From: Chamaecrista fasciculata
Lineage: Eukaryota > Streptophyta > Magnoliopsida > Fabales > Fabaceae
DNA: 64,000 nt
Reading direction: 5' to 3'
Assembly: GCA_003254925.1 (NCBI GenBank)
Contig: QANZ01036951.1
Coordinates: 44,057-108,056, forward strand
The stretch's first letter is position 1. Every line of letters starts with the position of its first letter. Shown here piece after piece: positions 44,801-56,906 of this stretch. Position numbers and translations under genes: made by a program. The notes beneath the pieces were generated by a model, which was not told the DNA's origin, made no database searches, and saw nothing but the letters and a program-made list of their open reading frames with translations.

Positions 44801-45650
44801 AACTAGATTTCATGCTTGTAACTGCAAAGGATACAAAGCAACCCAAGCTCACTCGCAAAACACCTTCTGCACCCAAACAGTCTTTCCCACCATCACATCC
44901 TTCTAATCCTGGAAGTTCAATAAATTCTCGAGTTTTAGCCAATGGTATTATAATAAACTAAAATGTTCCAATGGGGACAGCGATAAGTTGGAGCAATGAT
45001 TTATGATCAACATTGAATAAGTTCAACTTATCAATAATGTGTAAGACTACAGACTGATTGACTATCACTTGTGCTATCCAAGATTTACAAATCAAATGCT
45101 TTCTTTTTCTACCTTGGTCATTAACCAATGTCGCAATGAACACATATAAAAATGTTTATAATGTATTTCTAAATATTCATCCATGCAAATAGCATAATTC
45201 ATAGACTGTTCGCTCTAATATACTGCAAGCATTCAGATTTCAGAGAGAAGTGAGAAATGCAGGCTAAGATTCATTAACTCATGTTGATCCTTCAAGGGAC
45301 CAACAACCCAGTGTTACGAAATTTATACAGCTAAAGAAAAAACGTATGGCAAAATCAAGTGAGAGAAAGTATCAAGGCCTGAAAATCTGAGGAAAACTAG
45401 ATGCTATGGTGATAGGATGTGAAAATTCATTAGTTTCAAGGATTTTGGCAATCTTACTCTTCATTTCGTTTAAAGCACCATGACCAAAATCACGGGCTGC
45501 CCATGCCAGCAGATTTGCAACTAAAAAAATCAATGCATAGGCATATCTTGCCATCCATGGATTTGATACATTTCGGAATTGACTACACCATGAGGAACCT
45601 TTACATATGTCAGAACTCTCATTGATACTGCGATTAGTACCACTTTCCAT
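41859..45650 (-). CDS. Serine incorporator (SERINC/TMS1) family membrane protein
   Basis: Twelve coding exons: 45650-45458, 44908-44835, 44638-44479, 44361-44337, 44234-44145, 43793-43622, 43541-43468, 43195-43126, 42725-42654, 42569-42436, 42083-42010 and 41914-41859; 397 residues, phases consistent. Family signatures appear in order: WMARYAYALIFLVANLLAWAARD, CDGGKDCLGAEGVLRVSLGCF, FLSTAGTSKLNEARD, WHSGWWSLK, AHFGAGVFLLIQL, NDCC, MGLYVVFLCWCAIRSEP, and DDVPYGYGFFHFVFATGAMYFAM, followed by KWTIDVGWTSAWVRIVNEWLAVC. About ten transmembrane segments are expected, as in this family. Animal members aid serine lipid synthesis or lipid scrambling; the plant role is not established. The intron after exon 7 has a GC donor (AG|GCATGA), supported by the conserved CAIRSEP junction. 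A leader intron separates the ATG exon from a UTR exon near 46606-46760. Confidence 0.9.
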
Positions 45651-46606
45651 CTCTTCTTCAACACAACTATGCTACAGAGAGAATGAGCGGAGCATAGAAG
45701 TCGGTCTCATTCCAGTAAGATCTTCTGTCCCCCCTGTAAAGCAGGAAAACGCACATCATTGAACAACTTTTCAATTTTGCCTTGACGTAACTTGACAGAA
45801 AAATACTTATTTCACATAGGTTATCATCACAGACTAAATGCAAATTCTCACAGTTCATATTTCTCAGAAAGATGATATAAAGATATATATCACCTTTTTT
45901 TTTCAGTCTGAATATGTAAAAATAGAGAATAGATTTATTTTTTTTAAGATGGAAAACAATGGAAGGAGTAGTGAAGGGTCAAGTTTTGGTAGTTTAGTCA
46001 TCATTGATTTGCATCGATTATAAAGATATGAAGTGAGAAGGAAAGAAATGTATTAAAGAACGACTTAACTGGGCCCTGTTGTAGAGGTGAAAACAAAGAA
46101 ACAGAAATCGACTAGACTCTTTTTGATTGTCGAGAAAAAGAAGAGCAGCATAGGATAAGAAAGGAAATCAAATCCTATCGATTGTGTAAAAAGATGTACT
46201 AAAAGGCAGAAGTCAAATGCGAGTCCTAAAGTTTCAATGAAGGAGTTGAGTGCGGTGGAGTGATTCGTTTCTTCTCACACGAAGTAAGCGTCCAGAAAAT
46301 TAATTTTAAACAAAAAAAAGGACCAAAAGAAAATCTACATTCTCCATCTAACATTTTTGCTATAGCACAATATTTTCTTCTTCTTGCAACAAATTTAACA
46401 GTATGCTAGGCATTTAACCTCAGATCACTTCACAAGCAAATGTAGATACTCAGAACTCAAAGAAATAGCAAATATATACAAAAAATAAAACTAGCAGAAA
46501 CCGAATCTTTGCCATGAAGATAAAAATCGAGATCCAGCTGATAGAAAACGCAAAGAATATCAGCCAAAAAAAAAAAAAACGAAACAAAAATTAAAACGGA
46601 AGTACC

Positions 46607-46722
46607 TGTGAGGATGAATGCACCGGAGAAGAAGACAGAGATCTGAAGGAACAGTGTCACTGAATCAGTGTCTCTAGAAGAGGCTTTTCTTTTATTTCAT
46701 CAATCTCTCTTTCTTTCGAGAG

Positions 46723-46759
<37 letters not shown>

Positions 46760-46760
46760 C
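46607..46760 (-). other. 5' UTR first exon of the SERINC gene with a (GA)n tract
   Basis: On the minus strand a donor CACAG|GTACTTC lies at about 46606, and an acceptor (ttacag) at 45734 leads into the exon with the start codon. A (GA)n/(TC)n tract at 46729-46756 sits in the leader or core promoter, a common feature of plant 5' regions. Confidence 0.5.
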
Positions 46761-46799
46761 CTGTGCGGTTAATCAAATCGTTTCGTCTCTCTTAAAAAT

Positions 46800-48780
46800 G
46801 ATTTAGCAGTGAGAGAGAGAGAGTGGATATGTGAGGGATTGCTTTTTGGAGGTTTTTCTTTTTCTTTGCTTTCTTAGCTTTTCTTCTTCTTCTTCTTCTC
46901 TTTTTCCCGCCGTAAGCTTCCTGTACTTTCTTTCCTCTTCAGGTTTGGTTGTACCTTTCACGCATTTTTCCCACTTAACCAAATTCCTTCTTCTTTACAA
47001 TTTGTATTTATATCATTTTTTACCCGTAAGTAACACCTTTCGCCTTTGCTTTCAATCTGCTTGTTTATTTTTGTTACTTTAACGAAATCCTTCTGTTTCT
47101 ATACACACTCAATCTATTAGCTTTTAATAGAAAAATTAAACCGATTAATAAAAAGTATGATTGTAACTAATGATTAATTAATATATACATATTTGAACAA
47201 AAAAAAAATAATATATACATAGAAAACCTTTATTTGTTTAATTAATAATATATAATATGCCAACAGCTAGGGAACGCATGGAATATTAATTGAAGTGGCG
47301 GTGATATCAAGAACCAATGATTGTAACTTTAAATCTCGGTGTTAAAACTGTGATTTTAGTTTCATTTTGCACCAAAAGTCAGGGATGGGTTTCATGCTTT
47401 ATGTATGTTTCTGTTTTTAGTTATTATGATTAACTTGCATGCTTTATGTATGATTCTGTTTTTAGTTATTATGATGAGAAGACACTGTGTGAACTTGCAT
47501 GCTTCCTCAATCTCAATGATTCCTCATTTTTACATGCTTGATATTTTGAATTTACAATCGACTACGCTATTAATAAATTAAAATTCTTACAATCATAATG
47601 CAATTGAATTTTCAAAATTCCAATTCGAAATTATTGATTAAGTATATTTAAGTTAGAACAGCCACTTTCCCAACAATTTACAAGCTTAATAATCGTAATA
47701 ATAATAATTTTTAGCTTTTGAAAAAATAATGAAAATAAATTGATACAAGCAGTTGATTTTTTTTCTACAAAAGTTTATGTTTCTTTGCCTAATTTTTACG
47801 CAAACCCATATTTGAAATGTGAATCCCAAATTTTCCGTGCAATGATTTGTATGCATGATATATCTCAAACTTTTGGTCCTCTCCAAATGCTATTTTAAGC
47901 TACACGAGATTCCTCTGTTGATGAAGGATAATTGAGAATCATCATTGAATTTTAGTAATGATCTTGTTTACGTAAGTGAGTCATGACCCCCACTTTAAAA
48001 GAAGTATATATACTTTCAAGATCAATTATATCCTTATCCACCAACTTTTTTTTTTGTCCTGAGTTAATTGTTAGAAGAACTTCACAAAGGTCAAGCCAAT
48101 TGAGCGTTTTGGTATATTATTCAATAATATTGCACATCAAATTGAATGACGGAAGAAAATGATTTCATAAATTGAAGATTACATTAACTTTTTATACATA
48201 TTTTTAAAATTTCTAAATAATATTTGCAAAAAAAAAAACAACAACAACAATAACGATGGTTGAATAATGTTAACTATATATGTAAGGCGGGTACTACGAG
48301 CTAAAATGACGAAAACATGATGACAAAAAACACTTGTTTCTTATTACCAAACAAAACAAAAATAACTAATTAACGTTGGCCATTTTGATACTTGGACGCC
48401 AAAATGTGATCATGTCGTATCGTTGTGGTTTGGAAATGGTAAGCAAACACTACAAGTACTCCAAAATGATGAAATGATCGATCCCACACAAACTAATAAT
48501 TAGAAAGAAGCTTCCTTCTGTGAGTTTCTGAGCATACGAGGCTTCAAAGCTTTAACTTTCGTTGCTTCACTCCTGAATATCCTGAGGAGAATATTACATT
48601 TACAGAGAGATAGTTTATATATTCTGTTAATTCAGACAAAAACTTGTTGGTACAAGCCAAGGAAAAACGTGTGAATCTTCACGCGACTCATGTGATCGAG
48701 GGCGGTGATCTCGTAACTCTAATTAATACGTACCCTGAAATTTGAAAACTAATGAAAACTGTATATCTTGAGTAGTATAT
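46800..48780. other. Intergenic stretch upstream of SERINC, no supported gene
   Basis: T/C-rich open frames (46831-47082) are low complexity. A ~38-bp direct repeat (catgctttatgtatg(t/a)ttctgt…) occurs at about 47392-47430 and 47438-47476. At 48508-48598 the minus strand could encode a short terminal exon (FRSEATKVKALKPRML then stop) of an unrecognised gene, but no partner exon was found. Confidence 0.4.
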
Positions 48781-48788
48781 ACATTATA

Positions 48789-49480
48789 GGCCAAAGTCCT
48801 AATTTGGTCCCTCATGTTTGTTTAAAGTTTCGTTTTGGTCCCTCAAGATTTTTGTTTCGTTTTGGTCCCTCATGTTTGCTCTAAATTCCATTTTGGTCCC
48901 TCAAGTTTTTTTTTTTTTTATGGTCCCTCAAGTTTCTAAAAAGTTCCACCGTTAGTCTCTGACTCTTTTTCATCCACTTTTTCTATTAAAAAAAGAAAAA
49001 AAAACTAACTTTCATCTCTCAACAACTTTGTTCTTTTTTTTTTCGTAGAAAAGGTTCATTCATTGAAATAAAAGCAGATAGCAGAGTACAGCTACAGGAT
49101 CAACCTGTTCAAAATACAAAGTACAGCAAGTTACCCAATACCACGGGGTGTATGGATGCCAAGTCTATCCATAGTAAAAGGCAAAAGAACAACTTTGTTC
49201 TTTTACCACAAGGAAGGACCTTAATGCAAAAGAGCAAAATTTTTAGGAAATGAAAGTTAGTTTTTTTTTTCTTTTTTTAACAAAAAAAGTGGATAAAAAT
49301 GAGTTAGGGACTAACAGTATAACTTTTTGAAAACTTGAGATACCAAAACAGAACTTTGAGCAAACATGAGGATCAAAAAGAAACAAAAAAACTTGAGAGA
49401 CCAAAACCGAACCTTGAGCAAACATGAGGAACCAAAACATAATGAAAAAAAATTGATGGACCAAAATAGAACTTTCACCT
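48789..49480. mobile_element. Fold-back element interrupted by a LINE fragment
   Basis: Left arm ggccaaagtcctaatttggt with repeated ggtccctca units mirrors the right arm (…gaccaaaatagaactttcacc). The internal symmetric sequence (ctaactttcatctctcaaca… / …ggaaatgaaagttag) is split by a 150-bp insertion at 49038-49187. Confidence 0.65.
49038..49187 (-). mobile_element. 150-bp LINE-type fragment with 17-bp target duplication, nested in a fold-back
   Basis: The insert starts with a T run (poly-A on the minus strand) and is flanked by aacaactttgttctttt at 49021-49037 and 49188-49204. Length and structure indicate a 5'-truncated target-primed insertion. No coding motif is long enough to name the clade. 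Confidence 0.75.
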
Positions 49481-49484
49481 AATA

Positions 49485-50208
49485 TTAGTATTACTAATTA
49501 ATAAGAGATCGGTTCAAATAATAAGTTATTTGATATTATTTAATTAAATAAGATTCTAAATTTGAAATTTTATGAATATAATTATTGTTGTTGAAAGATT
49601 TTTTTAAGAAAAATAAATTAGAATATACATTGATTCTCGGCACTTGCCTCCCTGATTTCCTGATGCATTTATCCATATATAATTGGATCGGTGACATGTA
49701 AAGATACAAGGTGACAAACAAAAGAAAAGCACAAGACATTTCTATGAAAAGAAGAAAAAGAGAAACCATTAATTGTTTCTGTAAACTTGACCACCCGCCA
49801 AGTTTTCTCGTTACAGATATTGGTATATTACGCTACCTTCCTTTTTAGCGAATTGAAAAGAAATTGCAATACATCAGTTTGGAAGTTTATACAATTCTAT
49901 CAAATTTTGTTGGTCTTTGTTACAAACTTCAAATTATGGAATAGAGAGAATATAGAATTTATGAAAAAATATTATTAACATTCTTTCTTTCAAATAATTA
50001 TTATACAAAGCGCCCTAAATAATGTTACTTTATGATTTCTCATTCTTCCATAGCTATCAATTTTTCTTATACAATATCTCTCAAACAAATAAATTTTATA
50101 ATTTTGAAATTTAAAATAATATAAAACAAACTAATTGTACATACATGGTTGACAAATTATACTTTTTTTTTCTTTATTTCACTTAAATAAAATATTACTT
50201 TTGAAAAT

Positions 50209-50245
<37 letters not shown>

Positions 50246-50988
50246 TTTAAATTTAGGTAGTTGGAAGATGAGATGCTATGAATGAGAAATTACTTATCTT
50301 GTGACGCAGGCTGTGAAGGATAGAATTTGGGATTTGGATCCTCTAGAGTTCTTTTTCATGCATCTCTTGTGGAGTTAGACTAAAAATATGGATTCCATGA
50401 AATAAAAATATACAAAAACCAAATTTCCTTTTTCTCTCTCTTCTTTTCTCTTCCTTTCTCTCTCATACTCTACAAAAAAATGTAGAGAAAGGAACTCTAG
50501 AGGATCCATTTCCTAGAATTTGCAGCAGTGATTGTTTTTTTTTTTTTTGGGTACAATGCAGCAGTGATTGTTTTTTTTTTGGGTACAATGCAGCAGTGAT
50601 GTTTGGACTTTGGATCATGTGCAAGCTGACTGGAAAGTGGACACAGATTTTCGAAATCTAATTTTATTCTTTCATTGGTAGAGTTTTTTTTTTACTCATA
50701 AAGTTTAAAAAAATGAAAAATAAAAAATAAATAGTTTTTAAAAAGTACTGATAAATATATTTATAATATTTAAGAAAAGTTTATTTGTTTAACTAAGTTT
50801 TAAAAGTATTTTTGTGTTGAATAACTAAAAACTACATATTGAAAGAAACAAGTAAGAATATCAAAGATGATAAAAAAAATTATTATTTTTTGTTATTGTA
50901 GAAAATAAAAAATAGTTTCTATTATTTTTGGCCAGCGAAGGCTTCCACTTCTTAAAAGTCATATTTGAACACATTTTTAAAAAAAAAA
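49485..50988. other. Intergenic stretch with microsatellite and poly-T duplications
   Basis: No gene. (AT)n(GT)n at about 50209-50244. At 50521-50600, gcagcagtgattg plus poly-T plus ggtacaat is repeated twice and then begins again, giving a short tandem array. The rest is AT-rich. Confidence 0.5.
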
Positions 50989-51524
50989 AGGTTAAAGGTT
51001 CATTTTAGTCCTAAATGTATGCACTAATGTTCACTTTGGTCCATTATGTTTCAAAATGTTCAAATCCTAAATGTTAGCAAAATGTTACATTTTGGTCCAA
51101 ACTACTCAATATGGTTCGTTTCAAGTTCAAACATGACGAGTTTAGTGATACGTATTGTTCTCAAAAAATATTTTCTCTATTTAGTTGGGGCCGTCAACAA
51201 ACAAGGTCAAATCAGTCATAAAAGTAAATTGCTCGTTTCATGGTCAAACAAGCAAAGTTGATCATATCTCTCTCGTTTCAAATTCGAATACGATGAATTC
51301 AAAACTACGAGTTCCTCATAGCAAGTTCTTTGAACTTGAAATGAGAAACAAGATAAATATGACCAAATTCAATAATTTGGGACCAAAATGAAACATTTTA
51401 CCAACATTAAGGATCAAAATGAAACATTTTGTCAACATTTAGGACCAATTTGAATATTTTAAAACATAATGGACCAAAATAAACATTAAAACATACATTT
51501 AGGACCAAAATGACCCTTTGACCT
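50989..51524. mobile_element. Fold-back element
   Basis: Left end aggttaaaggttcattttag and right end (inverted) aggtcaaagggtcattttgg, with mirrored taaatgtatg, ggtccattatgttt and tcgtttcaa words to the centre near 51220. Same family style as 59595-60454. A clean target duplication was not found because the left flank is poly-A. Confidence 0.7.
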
Positions 51525-51772
51525 CAAAAACAAATAGACATATTTCCATATAGATAAACTTGTTTATTTTCATAAAAGTAAATCAACCAGAGAAAAAGAT
51601 GAAGCTGTTCAAACGGTCGGATCGGATGCCAAAAACGTCAACTTCAAATATCTGGTCGTCAATTAAGGTTCCATTGCTCTCACTCGTAATCATTAGTTAA
51701 AAAATAGGGTGCTTTATCCTAAGATTGGAGGAAAATTGCTAAAAAGAATAAAGAACTTGGATTTATCAATTT

Positions 51773-52661
51773 TTTTTTTCCATAAAGAGGGAATATCATT
51801 AAAAGAAAGAAACATCCAGGATTACAAGATTACAAGAAGATATAAGAAATTACTCAACACCTAATCTACGGGACTGAACAATAATTCTCACAAAATCAGC
51901 ATAAAACATTACATTAAAAAAGACATGCATCCTATCAAAATTAAGTAACTCAAAAGCATCCTGGGAATGAGATTTAGCGAGGATGTTGGTTCCCCTCTCT
52001 ATGAATATGTTGCAATTTAACTTGATGAAGGGCGCCAAACTTTGACCTGCAAGAAGAAATAATAGCACCATAGTGATGTGAGGATGAAATACAGTCACTA
52101 GATAGAAGATCAATGACATGTAGACAATCAGATTCAATGATAAGATTGAGGTAGCCAGCTTGAAGAGCAAGATCAAGGCCAATGTTAATGGCCTACAATT
52201 CAGCAAGAAGACTAGAACCAATCCCAAAGGCCTTGGAGAAACCCTTGCACCAATTCCCATTATGGTCTTTAAACAGACCACCCGCGGCAATGACACCATT
52301 AGAGGCATTGGAGGAGGAGCACGAGCCATCAGAGTTGAGTTTCCACCAACCAAGAGGAGGAGAATCCAATTTGATATGAATAGTAGAAGAAACAGAATTA
52401 TGCAGAGAATTTTCAGCCATGAAAAACCATTTCGTGGCATCACGAACTGCATCATTAAAAATGAAGGAAGGAGAGAAGGTAGCACTTTGGAAAACTTTGA
52501 TTTCTAGCAATCTAAATATGCCAAAGAATGTAAATCAAAAGAGTACCATGAGGCACTTTAAAATCAATAGTATCCGTGGAAGAGCAATTGATGTGCAGCC
52601 AATAAACGAAATTTGAGTGATGAAGAGGGTTGAAACTGGAAGCATGAAGCCGCCAAACCGC
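51773..52661 (-). mobile_element. 5'-truncated LINE (RNase H domain), 18-bp target duplication
   Basis: Flanked by acttggatttatcaattt at 51755-51772 and 52662-52679, with a poly-A tail (T run 51773-51779 on the plus strand). The minus strand encodes a reverse-transcriptase-associated RNase H domain: GWWKLNSDGS, AAGGLFKDHNGNW, SLLAEL, then GYLNLIIESDCL in continuing frame with one probable stop. It is related to the fragment at 16735-17165. The overlapping open frames at 51850-52510 on both strands belong to it. Confidence 0.85.
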
Positions 52662-52894
52662 ACTTGGATTTATCAATTTAGCAAACAAAAAATAGGCTAC
52701 TTTTACATAGAAAGAGACTTATATTTTGTCCTTTTGACTAACATAAAGAAGATAGAGAGAGTTCGAGGGTCTGTGGGCTCGTATTAATTTGGGTTTAAAT
52801 TTCCATTCTCTCTTTTTGATAATTTTGCATTCTCAACGAAAGAGAAAGAAAAAGTACGTAATACAAGAGCTTTAATTATTAAGAACTTAAATGT

Positions 52895-53131
52895 CTATGA
52901 TAAACTGCCATTTCCTAATAGATTTGAGCCTTGAGAAGAAAGCCTAGTAAATATGCCAAAGTTTGAGAGCTCATGCGTTTCACCATAATCGACTCCCCTC
53001 TTTCTTAAAATAACCCACGAGATCTCCTCATAGAATTTGTCCGCCTTGTATTTTGGCCGAAGAATTTGTCCGTCTTTTATACATACAACATGAGGATTTT
53101 CAAAATTGTGTTTGAATTTCCACCAAATCAA
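52895..53131 (-). other. Unrecognised open frame (78 codons)
   Basis: Minus-strand frame MIWWKFKHNFENPHVVCIKDGQ… with no recognised domain, no supported splice partners and repeats on both sides. It could be an exon remnant of a lost gene or chance. Listed for completeness. Confidence 0.2.
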
Positions 53132-53161
53132 TACTGAAAAACATTAGGTGAATTATAGTAT

Positions 53162-53290
53162 GGTACTTCCTCGGTCTCAAAATACCTGCTTTTTAATTAA
53201 GGTAAATACACACAGATTAAGAAAATAATTAATTTACCTAAAATGAAGAGAAAATCAAGTTAAAAGACTAAATTGTCCTAATTTAATTAT
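53162..53290. repeat. Truncated Stowaway-like MITE end
   Basis: tacttcctcggtctcaaaat resembles a Stowaway terminal repeat (ctccctccgtccc type), but no right end is present before the next element. Confidence 0.45.
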
Positions 53291-53316
53291 TCTTACTTAC
53301 TCTCAGTAATTCAATA

Positions 53317-53679
53317 CTTCCTCCGGTTCTATATATATGATGTTTTGGAGAATTTTTTTTATTCCAAAATATCTAATGTTTTATAAATTCAAGAGAATAT
53401 TAATTATTTTTTTATCATTCTATTCTTATTAAATATAGTGGAGTCATAAATGTATAAACATTTTCCAAGTAATTTAATAGGGATAGTTTAGTCTTTTTAT
53501 CTCATTTTTCTCTTCATTTTAGATGAGCTAATCATTTATTTGGTCTGTGTGTATCTTTGACTTTTAATATGGATAAAATGGTAAAAAAATAATGAATGCT
53601 CTCTTGATTTTATAAAACATCAGATATCTTAGGACAAAAAAAATCCTCCAACAAAGCTAATATTTTGGGACAGAGGGAG
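53317..53679. mobile_element. Stowaway-type MITE (Tc1/mariner) with TA target sites
   Basis: Ends cttcctccggttct and, inverted, ctccctctgtccca; flanking TA at 53315-53316 and 53680-53681. Inner inverted parts (aatgttttataaattcaaga / cttgattttataaaacatc) fit a 363-bp palindromic MITE. Confidence 0.75.
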
Positions 53680-53691
53680 TACTTTGTTTTA

Positions 53692-54738
53692 TGGATCAAT
53701 TTTACTTTGGTACCATGTTCTTTCAAAAGTGACATTTTGGTATCTTGTTTTTGCACCGTTAATATTTTGATACCTTGTTCTTTCAAAAGTGATATTTTAG
53801 TACCATGCTCTTTGCACTGTTAACACTTTAGTACCCCGCTCTGAGGACCAATTTCACTTTAGTGCCCTATTTTTTCACGATTTGTTATCTTGTTTTATTT
53901 TTTTTTATGGTACCAAAGTGTTAACACTGCAAATAATATGGTACCAAAATGTCACTTTTGAAAGACAGAATACTAAAATGCTAACGGTGCAATGGACATG
54001 GTACCAAAGAGCTAAGAAGCATGGGCACGCCATCTCAATGGCGTGTCGGCGTGTCTTACACATGTTGGACATAGACACACGTGCGACACGTGTCTCACAA
54101 GTGTCTCGGGTGTTGGGATAGTTTAGCGGCTTCTAGTAGCTTGGACACAACTTCCTCTTAAATGTAAATATTTTAACCTAGAAAAGCATTTTTTTTGGGT
54201 TTTCTCATATCGTTTTCAACAAAACTATCTCGACAAACTTTTGCTAATCGTCGTTCATCGCCGTTCATTGTCATGCACTATTGGTTATCGTTGTTCATCA
54301 TCACTCATAACCGTTTGATGAACGGGAATTTGAGAGGGTTATATTTACTGATGAAAGCAACAACAATAGTGGATGACAAAATAAAATTGATCTTTAGATG
54401 ACTTTTTAGCTAGATTCTTCAGGAAATATTTTGTTTGTTTACTTATATATGCATATTAGATTCTAGTACATATTTTGGTTATGCATAGAAAGAATATTCC
54501 ATTTATAATTTTTTGAATATGAAGTATGAACATATATATGACACTATTTGCAAATTTTGAAGTTTTTATTAGTATTTATGAATTTCTGATTATTTTCATT
54601 TTGTTTGTTCTTGAAATTATAATATATTATATATTATATATATGTCGTGTTGTATCCCATAAAATTAAGAATTTAACGTGTCAGTGTTCGTATCGTATTC
54701 CATATCCGTGTCTGTACTTCTTAGCCAAAGTGTAATTT
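53692..54738. mobile_element. Fold-back element split by a hAT-like insertion
   Basis: Left arm atcaattttactttggtacc with repeated ggtaccatgttctttcaaaa units mirrors the inner right arm at 53910-54010. The arm end (…ccaaagtgtaatttacc) reappears only after the insertion at 54012-54724. Confidence 0.65.
54012..54724. mobile_element. hAT-like element (713 bp) nested in a fold-back, 8-bp target duplication
   Basis: Termini ctaagaagca and, inverted, ctaagaagta, followed by gacacg-rich subterminal sequence as in the MITE at 22191-22494. The flanks ccaaagag (54004-54011) and ccaaagtg (54725-54732) are an 8-bp duplication with one difference. There is no transposase. Confidence 0.8.
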
Positions 54739-56450
54739 ACCAAAAATATTATAAAGAATCAAAAGTATATTTTTAGTTCAAAATTCAAGATTTATATATG
54801 AATATTAGAAAAATTTTTAACACTCGTTTTAAAATAAAATTTTTTAAATAATTTAATATTAAAGAGTTTTTTTTTGGACCAACTTTAGAGTTTAAAGATT
54901 CTGATTTAAATATATTAATTCTTTTCCACCGAAAAGAATATATATATATTAATTCTCACCAAATATATTTGACATCCCAAGAACTACCGCACGCTCCTCA
55001 AGACATTTAGAAAATGTAGTTTGACTTCTAAGCATCGAGTGTTGAAACTTGAAACATCTATCATATTAAATATTGGATTTAAATGTTATTAAGGCACATT
55101 TTAAGATTTTTTTTAATTGGTTAGTAGAGCATCTCATATCTTGAGATCTATTGAAATTTAATTAAAAAAAATTTTAATATTTGAAAACGCATTTGACCAA
55201 TAAAAAAACGAAGAGCACATGTTAGAATGACCCTTAAATATTTCGTGGTTAACAAAAAAACAAATTCATTGAATATCACAAAAATACACAATATGTCTGC
55301 ACACATGAATGCATGTTTTCTTTTTTAGTGACAAGAAAAAAAAAAGAATGCATGTCTTTTTCAAAAAAAATCTTATTAATATTGGAGACGGATAATATAA
55401 GGATGAAGAAATACTTTGAATTTACCGTTAACTGATCGAATTTGAACTTTGGGTGGCGATTTAATACAATTTTTTGCTAATTATTAATTAAGAGATATTT
55501 TATTAATTATAGGACACACACATATGTTTATATATAAATAAAATATAATGATTTAATTATGTTTTATTAAACATGTATACTTTAAATAAATTAGTGAAGA
55601 GCAACGTTGTCTTTTTTTAAAAAAAACGAAAATAGATCATATAATATAAATGATTTTTTTTTTTCAATTTTACGATTACAAAGTTTATTAAACGTTTTTA
55701 ATATGTATTTTTAAAAATGCACATATTAGATAAATTCTTAATAAAAATTTAATATTAATAATTTTATTTTTATATTTTTAAGATTCATTTAATATTCCTT
55801 AAAAAGTGCAACCCAATTTTTGAGTCAAGATTAATGTTCTATTTTTTCGTTTAATTATTTTATCAATAAATTCTCTTACCATCATTTATTGTGATTTATG
55901 ATCTATTGCTGCAATCCAAAAACATATATATGGCCCTCGAGTCCCGAGCTAATTCGCTAACCTATTAATTTGTCGGATTTACTGAGGAAAAAACGAAGCT
56001 CGTTTAAAAAAGTGTCAAAAAGTAGATCAGTATAAATAGGCCAATTAATTATAGAATTATATTTTTTATATCTATTTCTGATTAATTTATTAATTGTTTA
56101 ATAATATTTTTACATTATTTTTATTAAAAAAATATTTTTAAAAAATTTGAAGAATAGTTTTATCTATCTATTATAATAATAAATGAGTGCATGATTTTAA
56201 TTTACATATATGCTTTAAATTAAGGTTAAACATTCCATCAAAAATAATATTATTAAACAAAACTTTGTAAGACTCCAAAGTCCTAAAGTGACGTGCACAT
56301 TTGATTTTTGAGTCTTGATGTACAAGAGCATAGCTAGGTCCGAACTTATTGGGCTTATTGAGCCACTTATTGGCTATAGAGCCAGAACAAAAAAGAACTA
56401 TAGAATTATGGGGGAAAACGCAGATTCTATGTTTTGAGAATGTTGATAGA
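54739..56450. other. AT-rich intergenic stretch, no gene
   Basis: About 1.7 kb of AT-rich sequence with poly-A/T runs. No coding segment, RNA gene or bounded element was recognised. Confidence 0.5.
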
Positions 56451-56463
56451 AACATTTTTTTTT

Positions 56464-56598
56464 CAACGTTAATTTAGTGGTTAATTCATTAGGTTTTTTA
56501 AATAAATATTGGGAGTTCAAATTTCGTCTTATATAGCTTAAATTTGCGAAAGATTAATCTTTAACTTTTGGGGCTAGAAATACCTTTAGCAACAAAAA
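56464..56598 (+). mobile_element. tRNA-derived SINE with 13-bp target duplication
   Basis: A-box-like ttaatttagtggttaattca, B-box-like gggagttcaaattt and an A-rich end. The direct repeat aacattttttttt flanks it at 56451-56463 and 56599-56611. It is a different family from the SINE at 3143-3358. Confidence 0.7.
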
Positions 56599-56906
56599 AA
56601 CATTTTTTTTTGCAGTTATTATAACCGAATTTAAAATTTTAGAGGTGTTAAATTAGAAAAGAAGAAATTAACTATATATATTGTGATTTTGATGCTCAAA
56701 TAATTGATACATACAGCCATGTTTAAAGGGTATAAATGTATCACATTTCAAATTCCCGATTCTACAAACAAAATGGACGGCATAAGGATCATAAAGGGAA
56801 ACACTAGTCGTCTGCCCTAAGTTGGGAAAGAGACGTAATGAAAATGTAAATACAACAAAAACTAATAGCATCTTAATTAGTTTTGCTATGTACATATTGC
56901 TTAGTG

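Noticed and set aside
46831-47082. Plus-strand open frame rich in Phe, Leu and Ser
   Set aside because: It derives from T/C-rich low-complexity leader sequence of the SERINC gene and has no domain or splice context.
51850-52485. 211-codon minus-strand frame with many hydrophobic residues, as a membrane protein
   Set aside because: It is an alternative frame of the LINE RNase H segment; the neighbouring minus frame carries the real motifs.
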